Assembly: GCA_003354225.1 (NCBI GenBank) | Contig: PIVH01000630.1 | Span: forward strand, 1-5,326 | Origin: Globobulimina sp. | Taxonomy: Eukaryota; Foraminifera; Rotaliida | Direction of reading: 5' to 3' | DNA length: 5,326 bases | Part shown: piece after piece, positions 1-5,326 of the stretch | How the letters are laid out: the number at the start of each line of letters is the position of its first letter | How positions within the stretch are numbered: position 1 is the first letter of the stretch | Position numbers and translations under genes: made by a program | Notes under the pieces: model-generated | Told to the model about the DNA's origin: nothing | The model's input: only the letters and a program-made list of their open reading frames with translations | The model's database searches: none

Positions 1-1
1 A

Positions 2-730
2 TTTTTACCGTTACAATTAATTGGACAAATTGCCATTAAAATGAATTGTATATCATGCAATGCTGGACATTGGCTATATAAAAAGAATGAGATTGGAGAT
101 GAGTTTTATATTCAACGCAGTGGTATTTCTATCATTTACTATCATAATTTATATGATACAATAAAGAGAGGCGACGTTATTGGAGAAAACATATTATGTT
201 CAAACAAACGAAAACATTCCATAAAATGTGTAACCTGGTCAGAGTTTTATTGTTTGACCAAAAATGATTTAAAACATGTCATTTATTCAAATTATATGGA
301 CGGAGATATTATATGGAATAAAATAAAAAATAAAATAACAAATTCTAGCGGCAACAAAAGGATAAATGTCTATGAAAAGCACGACGCAAATGACACAATT
401 GCAAATACAGAAATAAATAAAGAAACAAAACAGATAATTCATGATTTAAGCCATGAGGCAAATAAATTGAAACGATTCATGCACAGTGAAACGCCTCCAC
501 CCTATTCATCATTGAATGAGATGGTATCAAATGGTGATAATAATTATCAATATGAAATCATTGCAACTGATGGGCATACAAATGACATAAATGATGCAAA
601 GGATAAGAGTGAACATGATGAAAATGTCAATTTTGAACAAGTTGAAATGAAACCAATACACATTCTAGAAAATAAAAGGAAAAATGCCACAAACAATGAT
701 AATGATGGCAACATATTATGGAGTGATTGA
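2..730 (+). CDS. Cyclic-nucleotide-binding-domain protein, C-terminal part (5' partial)
   Basis: The first ATG in the window is at 41, but the same frame is open to the left edge. The 13 residues before that ATG (FLPLQLIGQIAIK) look like the first helix of a cyclic-nucleotide-binding domain, so the true start is off-window. The fold follows in order: GHWLYKKNEIGDEFYIQRSG aligns with the [20 protein letters not shown] segment of HCN channels. Next come GDVIGENIL and KRKHSIK, in the phosphate-binding cassette position, and then EFYCLTKNDLKHVI, which matches the last strand and C-helix (counted from Met41, the domain ends near residue 90). The Gly-Glu of the cassette is kept, but the usual R-T/S-A after it reads R-K-H, so ligand binding may be weakened or lost. 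The remaining ~140 residues are hydrophilic and Asn/Asp/Lys-rich, with a PPPY motif at 494-505, a possible WW-domain (Nedd4-type) ligand. No membrane segment lies in the window. An ion channel C-terminus is my first guess; a kinase regulatory subunit or another sensor is possible. The gene ends in TGA. Confidence 0.75.
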   Translation, partial: FLPLQLIGQIAIKMNCISCNAGHWLYKKNEIGDEFYIQRSGISIIYYHNLYDTIKRGDVIGENILCSNKRKHSIKCVTWSEFYCLTKNDLKHVIYSNYMDGDIIWNKIKNKITNSSGNKRINVYEKHDANDTIANTEINKETKQIIHDLSHEANKLKRFMHSETPPPYSSLNEMVSNGDNNYQYEIIATDGHTNDINDAKDKSEHDENVNFEQVEMKPIHILENKRKNATNNDNDGNILWSD

Positions 731-813
731 TATCATATCTTTCAGTACAAAAGTTTTTTTTTTTGAAATTTTCGTACTACCTTGATATTTGATATTTCAT
801 TATCGGTGAAACA
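731..813 (+). promoter_or_regulatory. Short AT-rich intergenic spacer, presumed 3' end of the CNBD gene and promoter/5' UTR of the PPR-SMR gene
   Basis: Only 83 bases separate the stop of the CNBD gene from the ATG at 814, so terminator, promoter and leader must fit here or overlap coding sequence. It holds a pyrimidine-AG sequence (TATCTTTCAG, 736-745) resembling a 3' splice site, an uninterrupted T11 run (754-764), and a tandem GATATTT repeat (784-790, 791-797). No AATAAA is present. The roles are inferred from position only. Confidence 0.4.
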
Positions 814-2235
814 ATGCTTGATTATGCTTCTTCTATGAAATGGATCTTGTTCAAGCCTGCTGTTAAAAGAGCGAGATGCTTTTCTGTGTCAATTCATGAT
901 CCCACATTGATCAACAGAGCAGTCAGCAACAAATTAAAAAAGACATCAAAACGAATAGTTGAAAAATCTGGAAATTCCACTAACCGACAAAACTCATCCA
1001 ATATCTTGAATATATTGCATAATAATACAATTTGCAATGAAATCAAATATTTGGATGCAATTAAGCGTCTGGGAAGCATCGGTGACATTCAATGTGCTAA
1101 AAAAGTAATAAATGATGTTATAAATTTTCGTCCAATTTTGCCTTCATTGCGGATATACAATCAATTATTTAATGCATTTGCATGGAATGATTGTATTTGG
1201 GAATCGCAATTCTATATTGATTCAATGATAAACGTCGAGGGAATTATGCCAAATATTGAAACAGCCACAATATTGATCAAAGGTTGTAAACGAAAGGGAA
1301 TGGTTAAATTTGCAGAGAAAATATGGAAAGACATGATTACAAATTACCATTTAAAACCAAACATAAACACTTACTCGCAAATGATGGGCGTATATGGCAT
1401 AGCTGGTAAACATATTTTGGCTGAAAAACTGTTCAAAGAAATGACAGAATGTCAACATATTGAAGCAAACATTGTTGTTTGTAGTTATTTGATGAAAGCA
1501 TATGCAGAGAATAAAGACACACCAAAAGTATTAAAAATGAAACAATACATTGAATCAAAACATATGAAGCTGACACACGTACAATATTTGATTATAATGA
1601 CATGCTATTTGAAGAATGATGATTATCACAATGCATTGAATATATATGATGAATATGTAAATGTTTGTGTTACAAAACACATTAAAATGTTTGCATTGCA
1701 AATGGTTGCATACATAGGAATTATGACTGTAGAGTCTAGCAATAATATAGAAAAAAGGAAATATTATTTTGATTTGATTACAAATTCAATTCAATTGAAT
1801 TGGAAATATCTGAATATTACATTGGCAAATATTCAATTATTTGCAACCATAATATTTTACGAAAATGATTTTGATGAAATATTGAACATATTCAATAAGT
1901 TACAAAGTGAAAATATGTTTGGATATTGGACCAAAGATTATTTGAGCATTGATTTGCATGAATTTGGATACGACGTTGCTCAATTTATATTGCTATATAT
2001 TTTTAAGTTTGAGAAGCAACGCATTTTAAGTATGAGTTGTGTGCAAGTTTTGGTTGGAAGAGGAACACACAAAGATAGAAAGAGTGCATTATTAGGAAAC
2101 TCAAATAAGTGTAAAGGAATTCGAGAATGTATCGCCAGAGAGTTAATGAATTATTCACCTCCGATAAGATCCGATAACTACAAAGCATTTTTAATTCTTA
2201 ATAGAGACGATATCCTCAAATACTATCAACAGTAA
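814..2235 (+). CDS. PPR-SMR protein, predicted mitochondrial RNA-binding factor
   Basis: This is a complete 473-residue ORF. An in-frame TGA at 790-792 limits the start to ATG 814, with A at -3, or to the second Met at codon 8 (835). Residues 8-35 are basic and hydrophobic without acids until D29, and hold an Arg-x-Phe-Ser stretch (RARCFSVS) typical of mitochondrial presequences. Pentatricopeptide repeats of about 35 residues can be read at roughly 113-147, 148-183, 184-219, 220-254 and 255-290. Degenerate ones lie near 78-110 and 334-369; examples are TYSQMMGVYGIAGK and AEKLFKEM. Residues ~378-470 form an SMR (small MutS-related) domain, with D380-L381-H382 and the loop VGRGTH at 414-419, followed by IRECIARELM. 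In known PPR-SMR proteins the PPR array binds a specific RNA and the SMR domain acts as a nuclease or nucleic-acid-binding module. Here a role in organellar RNA processing or translation is inferred. Family membership is clear; the target RNA is unknown. Confidence 0.88.
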   Translation: MLDYASSMKWILFKPAVKRARCFSVSIHDPTLINRAVSNKLKKTSKRIVEKSGNSTNRQNSSNILNILHNNTICNEIKYLDAIKRLGSIGDIQCAKKVINDVINFRPILPSLRIYNQLFNAFAWNDCIWESQFYIDSMINVEGIMPNIETATILIKGCKRKGMVKFAEKIWKDMITNYHLKPNINTYSQMMGVYGIAGKHILAEKLFKEMTECQHIEANIVVCSYLMKAYAENKDTPKVLKMKQYIESKHMKLTHVQYLIIMTCYLKNDDYHNALNIYDEYVNVCVTKHIKMFALQMVAYIGIMTVESSNNIEKRKYYFDLITNSIQLNWKYLNITLANIQLFATIIFYENDFDEILNIFNKLQSENMFGYWTKDYLSIDLHEFGYDVAQFILLYIFKFEKQRILSMSCVQVLVGRGTHKDRKSALLGNSNKCKGIRECIARELMNYSPPIRSDNYKAFLILNRDDILKYYQQ

Positions 2236-2390
2236 CTTCTGGTGTTGTTGTTGTTGTTTTTATGACTGTACTTCTCTCAGATTTTTCCAACACTCTCTGG
2301 AGCAATGCTTACACGTGGTTAGCCTTCAAACAATGATATAGATCTGGCAACTATAATCCATTATAATCAGGGTAATAAAAAAGAAGAATA
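2236..2390 (+). promoter_or_regulatory. Intergenic region between PPR-SMR gene and the 2391 ORF
   Basis: This 155-base spacer is less AT-biased than the others. It starts with (GTT)5 at 2244-2258, followed by a pyrimidine-rich CTTCTCTCAG (2271-2280) that resembles a 3' splice site. A GT at 2242 would make a 39-base GT...AG unit with it. A 24-codon ORF runs from ATG 2262 to TGA 2336 with no recognisable family. AATAAA at 2374-2379 lies 139 bases after the PPR-SMR stop and could serve as its polyadenylation signal, although it is only 11 bases before the next ATG. Promoter elements for the downstream gene are presumed here, but no TATA-type or other known element stands out. Confidence 0.4.
2374..2379 (+). 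terminator. Candidate polyadenylation signal AATAAA for the PPR-SMR gene
   Basis: This exact AATAAA hexamer lies in the spacer 139 bases after the stop codon at 2235. The hexamer is common by chance in AT-rich DNA, and cleavage after it would fall inside the 2391 ORF, so transcripts would overlap. No supporting GT-rich downstream element was recognised. Confidence 0.25.
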
Positions 2391-2753
2391 ATGAAGAATG
2401 CGCAGATCGCTCAACAACTCCCATGCCAACCTCTGATAAATAATGAACTCCGCGTTGACATAAAGACCAACATAAATAAAAGCCCACCGATATTACAATC
2501 CATGTCAGCTGATCCCTATCATCAACAACAGTCACCACATCATCATAATGTCAATTTATTGGAGTTTCCAATTGCAACAACTGGCAATAAGAAAAATAAT
2601 ATTAATCACTCTCATTCACCACCAATGCCAGTACCAGTACCAGCCACACAAGTGACACTGACACAACCTCCATTACGAATTGTTGCATCTGCGCCAGAAT
2701 CGTATCATAATAATAACAACAGTTCTGATTTACTTCTGACTATTCCTATATAA
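2391..2753 (+). CDS. Low-complexity 120-residue ORF, possible upstream exon or uORF of the LARP gene
   Basis: ATG 2391 is the first start after the in-frame TAA at 2376-2378 and has A at -3. The 120-residue product is rich in Asn, Pro, His and Gln, with patches such as HQQQSPHHH, PPMPVPVPA and YHNNNNSS. It has no recognisable domain. Its composition matches the N-terminus of the LARP protein that starts 59 bases after its stop, and the two lie in different frames. The LARP frame is open upstream back to 2729, so the two open frames overlap at 2729-2753. Three readings fit: an upstream exon joined by splicing (for example a GT-AG intron at 2722-2804, which keeps the frame), a regulatory uORF, or a separate small gene. 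A sequencing indel between 2729 and 2753 would also join them. I favour part of the LARP transcript unit, without proof. Confidence 0.4.
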   Translation: MKNAQIAQQLPCQPLINNELRVDIKTNINKSPPILQSMSADPYHQQQSPHHHNVNLLEFPIATTGNKKNNINHSHSPPMPVPVPATQVTLTQPPLRIVASAPESYHNNNNSSDLLLTIPI

Positions 2754-2804
2754 TAACAATACGATTATTCGCACGCAACATACAATACAATATATTATAT
2801 ATAG
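2722..2804 (+). other. Candidate 83-base intron linking the 2391 ORF to the LARP ORF
   Basis: GT at 2722-2723 (ACA|GTTCTG) and AG at 2803-2804 (TATATAG|GG) bound an AT-rich segment. Removing it would join codons in the correct phase: the A at 2721 plus GG at 2805-2806 gives AGG, and reading continues through CCA ATA into ATG 2813. A CTGAC branch-point-like pentamer is at 2736-2740, rather far from the acceptor. The donor is not a strong GTAAGT or GTATGT match, and no pyrimidine tract precedes the AG. This is therefore only a frame-consistent candidate. Confidence 0.2.
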
Positions 2805-2812
2805 GGCCAATA

Positions 2813-5155
2813 ATGAATGGAATTCAAATGGCACATAATATGCAACAGCAACAGATTACTTATCCACAACAACACTATTCACAGCCATATATTTATAACG
2901 GATCACCATATCACTCACCAACATTATCCTCTGCTCATCATTCATATTCATCATTGCCTGCTGCCCCTATTAATATGAATATGAATATGAATATGAGTGC
3001 AGATGGTGGTACGACACATATGGCTCAGCAATTACATTCAGCAGCAATCACAATTAATAATAATAATAGTCAAGGATCGAGATCTGTGCCATTTACCGAT
3101 GATACACAAATTTATTATCAACAACAGCAACAACAACAACAACAACAACAGGATTATACCTCGCAACAATTAAGGAGAATGTATCAACAATATCAGGATT
3201 ATTATAGAAAATATAAACAACAACAACAACAAAATAACCTCAATCAAAATAATGGTGCACAGCAACAACAACAACAACATAACCAACAACAACAACCACC
3301 ACAGCAAGCAAATAATGGCAGATATCCCAATATGAAAAACACTCGACAATATGTATCAAAATCGCATAGCGAATACATGAAATATTTGATGAAAACCGTG
3401 CGTGACCAAACTGCAGAGATGAACCAAATGCAACAAACAATCTCTCATTTACAGAATAAAATAAATACCAAAAAATTATTGGAAGAAGATTTTTATTCGT
3501 TTTTATCACGCATAGAATTTCCTTCATGGATATCTGACAAAGATAAAGCTTTGTGTCTAAACAAATTATTTGAAAACGAAAAAGAAAAACTAACTGCTCA
3601 ACTAAAGGAAGCTGAGTTGTCGCGAAGAGAGGCCGCCACTAAAAATCTACTCTTAGAAACCGGTGTCATTGAATTAACCGATGATATATCTGCGTTGCGG
3701 GAGCATTTAGAACAAGAAAAACATAAAAACTATTTACAATCTGTTAATCATAATAAAAATTTAGCCGCAAAATTAGCAAACCACAACCATAACAATAATA
3801 AATATAAAAAATACAATAAAAATCGATATCATAACAATAATAACATGGATTATCCGCCAGAAAATATAGTAATTCAAAACCTAATCCGTTCGCAGATTGA
3901 ATTTTATTTCAGTGATTATAATTTAAAACGCGATAAACGTTTATTGGATCAATTGTGCAGTGACAGAATCGGCTTTTTGAAGATCGACAGCGTAATGAAT
4001 TTGACCCGGGTTCGCCAGCTATCCTCGCATCGAAATCAGGTCATAAACAGTCTGCGTAACAGCAAGTTTTTGTCCTTAACCGCTGACAATGAGTGGGTTG
4101 GTCGTTTAGGTTTTGAGCGGCCACAAGAGAAACAATTCCCGTTTAGACGGACCGTATTTGTATTTGGTTTACCAATGGATTGTTCCGAAAAGTATGTGAC
4201 AGAAATGTTATCCCCTTTCGGTAAGCTCAGTAAAGTAAAATTTGACCATGGACCCGATACTTTGGACAGATTAGTATCTGAGAATATGTTTTGTGAGATG
4301 AAAGTGTATAAATACCGCGAGATGCGCGTATTATATAACTACAAACAGGAGGTAATGGTCGGTGGCAGTGTGGAGTACACATGCAATAAATGTAACAAAT
4401 TAAAACAATGTGATGAAGGTTTTTATGAGACGTGTTCGTATCAAACACTTATATGTTTGCAATGTGCAGCAGCCAGCGCAGAATTGGTATTACAGAAATG
4501 TAAGAATAATGATGGCGATAAGATCTATAACGAGAGAATGATTGAGTTATTATGTGGTAAACCGCCCAGAGATGTACATAACACAAAGACTGCTTTAGCT
4601 GTATTTACTTCGCAACGCCAAGCCAGTAAATGTGTATATGTGCGGAGCAGAATTGCCTACGATGGCTGTTTTGCCACTCATTATCATCATTATAGTAAAC
4701 TAAAAAAGGAGATTGCTTTAACATTACAACCATTCCAGCACAGATTGCGCGAGATTCCACCGAGGAGAGTATTGCATGATATTAATAATAATAAGTTAAG
4801 CATTCAAAATATTGAGATTAGCCCACCGCAATTACATCACGACATTGATAGTTCACCGGAATCATTAACTATCGATAGTTCTGAATTACGCTCTCAATCT
4901 GAATCCGATTCCTCTGAATTACAAATGAATAACAACAAAGACGATGATATACCGAAAATTGTGCCTAAATTCACCTCACCAAAGTTGCAGAATTCATCAG
5001 CTGGCTCTCGTACTGCGCCTGTTGTTGGCGGCAAAGGGGAAATATATCTAATGCGAGATGCATATAACAAAGTTAGTAATATTAAAGATAATAAAACTAA
5101 AAATAATAATTCATCAATCAATGCATCCTTTGTTGATGATGCTAAACGTCAATAA
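2813..5155 (+). CDS. La-related protein (LARP6-like) with Gln/Asn-rich N-terminus, coiled coil, La motif and interrupted RRM
   Basis: This 780-residue ORF starts at ATG 2813 (A at -3); the frame is open upstream to 2729, so an upstream exon is possible. Residues 1-170 are Gln/Asn/His/Tyr-rich, including Q11 at 103-113. Residues ~195-310 are charged and helical, probably coiled coil from ~251. A basic Asn/Lys/Tyr/His linker (~320-345) leads into a La motif at ~352-433, with QIEFYFSDYNLKRDKRLL and a terminal NEWVGRLG. An RRM follows: RNP2-like TVFVFGLP (447-454), FGKLSKVKF, and an RNP1-like ALAVFTSQRQASKCV (594-608). About 100 residues between these carry C524-x2-C527 and C548-x2-C551, a zinc-ribbon-like pair. 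The tail (~640-780) is Ser/Asn-rich and acidic in places. La-related proteins bind RNA through the tandem La motif-RRM to control stability or translation, and a cytoplasmic mRNA-binding role is inferred. LARP6 is preferred over genuine La or LARP7 because of the post-La-motif RRM arrangement. The subfamily call is tentative; the family is clear. Confidence 0.85.
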   Translation: MNGIQMAHNMQQQQITYPQQHYSQPYIYNGSPYHSPTLSSAHHSYSSLPAAPINMNMNMNMSADGGTTHMAQQLHSAAITINNNNSQGSRSVPFTDDTQIYYQQQQQQQQQQQDYTSQQLRRMYQQYQDYYRKYKQQQQQNNLNQNNGAQQQQQQHNQQQQPPQQANNGRYPNMKNTRQYVSKSHSEYMKYLMKTVRDQTAEMNQMQQTISHLQNKINTKKLLEEDFYSFLSRIEFPSWISDKDKALCLNKLFENEKEKLTAQLKEAELSRREAATKNLLLETGVIELTDDISALREHLEQEKHKNYLQSVNHNKNLAAKLANHNHNNNKYKKYNKNRYHNNNNMDYPPENIVIQNLIRSQIEFYFSDYNLKRDKRLLDQLCSDRIGFLKIDSVMNLTRVRQLSSHRNQVINSLRNSKFLSLTADNEWVGRLGFERPQEKQFPFRRTVFVFGLPMDCSEKYVTEMLSPFGKLSKVKFDHGPDTLDRLVSENMFCEMKVYKYREMRVLYNYKQEVMVGGSVEYTCNKCNKLKQCDEGFYETCSYQTLICLQCAAASAELVLQKCKNNDGDKIYNERMIELLCGKPPRDVHNTKTALAVFTSQRQASKCVYVRSRIAYDGCFATHYHHYSKLKKEIALTLQPFQHRLREIPPRRVLHDINNNKLSIQNIEISPPQLHHDIDSSPESLTIDSSELRSQSESDSSELQMNNNKDDDIPKIVPKFTSPKLQNSSAGSRTAPVVGGKGEIYLMRDAYNKVSNIKDNKTKNNNSSINASFVDDAKRQ
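2972..2995 (+). repeat. Coding hexanucleotide repeat (AATATG)x4
   Basis: Four perfect tandem copies of AATATG encode Asn-Met x4 (residues 54-61) in the disordered N-terminus of the LARP protein. The perfect copies suggest a recent slippage expansion that may vary in length between strains. Confidence 0.9.
3119..3310 (+). repeat. CAA-type trinucleotide tracts encoding polyglutamine
   Basis: The longest tract, 3119-3151, encodes 11 consecutive Gln with CAA codons and one CAG. Shorter tracts encode Q5 at 3218-3232 and Q6 at 3260-3277, followed by a Q/P/N mix. The near-exclusive use of CAA makes a microsatellite-like DNA repeat likely. In the protein these are prion-like, disordered segments of the kind that often support RNA-protein condensates, which is inference here. 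Confidence 0.85.
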
Positions 5156-5156
5156 A
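5151..5156 (+). terminator. AATAAA hexamer overlapping the LARP stop codon
   Basis: The last codon CAA, the stop TAA and the next A together spell AATAAA. Use of this signal would give an extremely short 3' UTR. It may be coincidental, because an ATTAAA at 5282-5287 offers a more normal position. Confidence 0.2.
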
Positions 5157-5188
5157 TTCAATTATTGAGGGAAAGGGTAATAATTGAA
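5157..5188 (+). promoter_or_regulatory. Perfect 10-bp hairpin directly after the LARP stop codon
   Basis: TTCAATTATT (5157-5166) is the exact reverse complement of AATAATTGAA (5179-5188), leaving a 12-base purine-rich loop, GAGGGAAAGGGT (5167-5178). The stem begins one base after the TAA stop. The loop segment GAGGGA is complementary to TCCCTC at 5242-5247, so a pseudoknot-like long-range pairing is possible. It could act in the mRNA 3' UTR in stability, localisation or feedback binding. No known motif is recognised, and the stem is AU-rich. Confidence 0.5.
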
Positions 5189-5281
5189 AAGTATTTCTAT
5201 CTGTTTTTGCAAAATGATGGTAAATCGTATTCAAATTTATGTCCCTCATACTCATATACTCCCACTCCACACATTTTTTTT

Positions 5282-5287
5282 ATTAAA
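5282..5287 (+). terminator. Candidate polyadenylation signal ATTAAA for the LARP gene
   Basis: ATTAAA, the most common AATAAA variant, lies 127 bases after the stop and directly follows a T8 run. Position and sequence fit a 3' end near 5300, but chance occurrence is likely in AT-rich DNA. Confidence 0.3.
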
Positions 5288-5326
5288 ATATTTATCATCT
5301 TTGAGCAAAAATAGCATTTATACTTT

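Larger units (their letters stand above)
5156..5326 (+). other. 3' flank of the LARP gene
   Basis: This 171-base flank contains the hairpin at its start, a pyrimidine-rich stretch (about 5240-5281) ending in a T8 run (5274-5281), and ATTAAA at 5282-5287, the common variant polyadenylation hexamer. No ORF of note and no RNA gene was seen. The next gene is off-window. Confidence 0.4.

Noticed and set aside
894-1088. Minus-strand 64-codon ORF inside the PPR-SMR gene
   Set aside because: It is antisense to a well-supported coding region and shows no domain. Its composition is what AT-rich complement coding would give.
2003-2188. Minus-strand 61-codon ORF over the SMR domain
   Set aside because: It is a shadow of the SMR-encoding frame, with no family signal.
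2262-2336. 24-codon + strand ORF in the spacer after the PPR-SMR gene
   Set aside because: It is too short and without any recognised motif. It could be a uORF but cannot be supported as a gene.
2236-2390. tRNA or other structured RNA gene in the spacer
   Set aside because: No cloverleaf arms, T-loop consensus or long stems could be found on either strand.
2326-2538. Minus-strand 70-codon ORF with hydrophobic stretches
   Set aside because: It overlaps the 2391 ORF. The Phe/Ile-rich stretch arises from complement of the AAGAAGAATAAT sequence, and nothing else supports a gene.
2729-2753. Programmed -1 ribosomal frameshift between the 2391 ORF and the LARP ORF
   Set aside because: The frames overlap in the right direction, but no X-XXY-YYZ slippery heptamer or clear downstream stem was seen. 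Splicing or separate ORFs are simpler.
3240-3527. Minus-strand 95-codon ORF ending in a Val-rich run
   Set aside because: The Val/Val run is the antisense reading of CAA repeats. It is not a membrane protein.
4227-4448. Minus-strand 73-codon Cys/His-containing ORF
   Set aside because: It is antisense to the RRM insert; its Cys and His come from the complement of the real gene.
4894-5121. Minus-strand 75-codon Leu-rich ORF
   Set aside because: It is antisense to the Asn/Ser-rich tail of the LARP protein. The hydrophobicity is a complement artefact.
1-5326. Mobile element, CRISPR array or prokaryotic defence system
   Set aside because: No transposase, terminal inverted repeats, direct-repeat/spacer array or bacterial-type operon is present. 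The proteins are of eukaryotic families.

Overview
The window looks like compact, intron-poor, AT-rich nuclear DNA from a eukaryote, most likely a unicellular protist. The standard genetic code fits all the genes: the ORFs end in TAA or TGA with no in-frame stops that need reassignment. Asn and Gln runs are written with AAT/AAC and CAA codons. The domain types (a cyclic-nucleotide-binding domain, a pentatricopeptide-SMR protein, a La-related protein) are eukaryotic. There are no Shine-Dalgarno-type operons. I cannot name the species. Dictyostelid-like, heterolobosean-like and rhizarian-like genomes were considered, but nothing here decides between them.

Layout, all on the + strand. (1) 2-730 is the 3' part of a gene that enters from off-window. 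Its frame is open to the left edge, and it encodes a cyclic-nucleotide-binding domain followed by a hydrophilic tail with a PPPY motif. It may be the C-terminal end of an ion channel or of another cyclic-nucleotide sensor. (2) 731-813 is a short AT-rich spacer with a T11 run. (3) 814-2235 encodes a complete PPR-SMR protein with a predicted mitochondrial presequence. (4) 2236-2390 is a spacer with (GTT)5 and a splice-acceptor-like sequence. (5) 2391-2753 is a 120-codon low-complexity ORF. It may be an upstream exon of the next gene, a uORF, or a separate small gene. (6) 2813-5155 encodes a La-related protein most like LARP6: a Gln/Asn-rich N-terminus, a coiled coil, a La motif, and an RRM that appears to be split by a CxxC...CxxC insert. 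(7) 5156-5326 is a 3' flank that starts with a 10-bp perfect hairpin immediately after the stop codon.

Two of the three main genes encode RNA-binding proteins (organellar PPR-SMR and LARP). There is no evidence that they work in one pathway; their adjacency probably reflects dense gene packing. The points most worth a second look are the zinc-ribbon-like insert inside the LARP RRM, the altered RNA-contact positions of its La motif, the PPR-SMR architecture outside an obvious plant context, and the unresolved 5' structure of the LARP gene.
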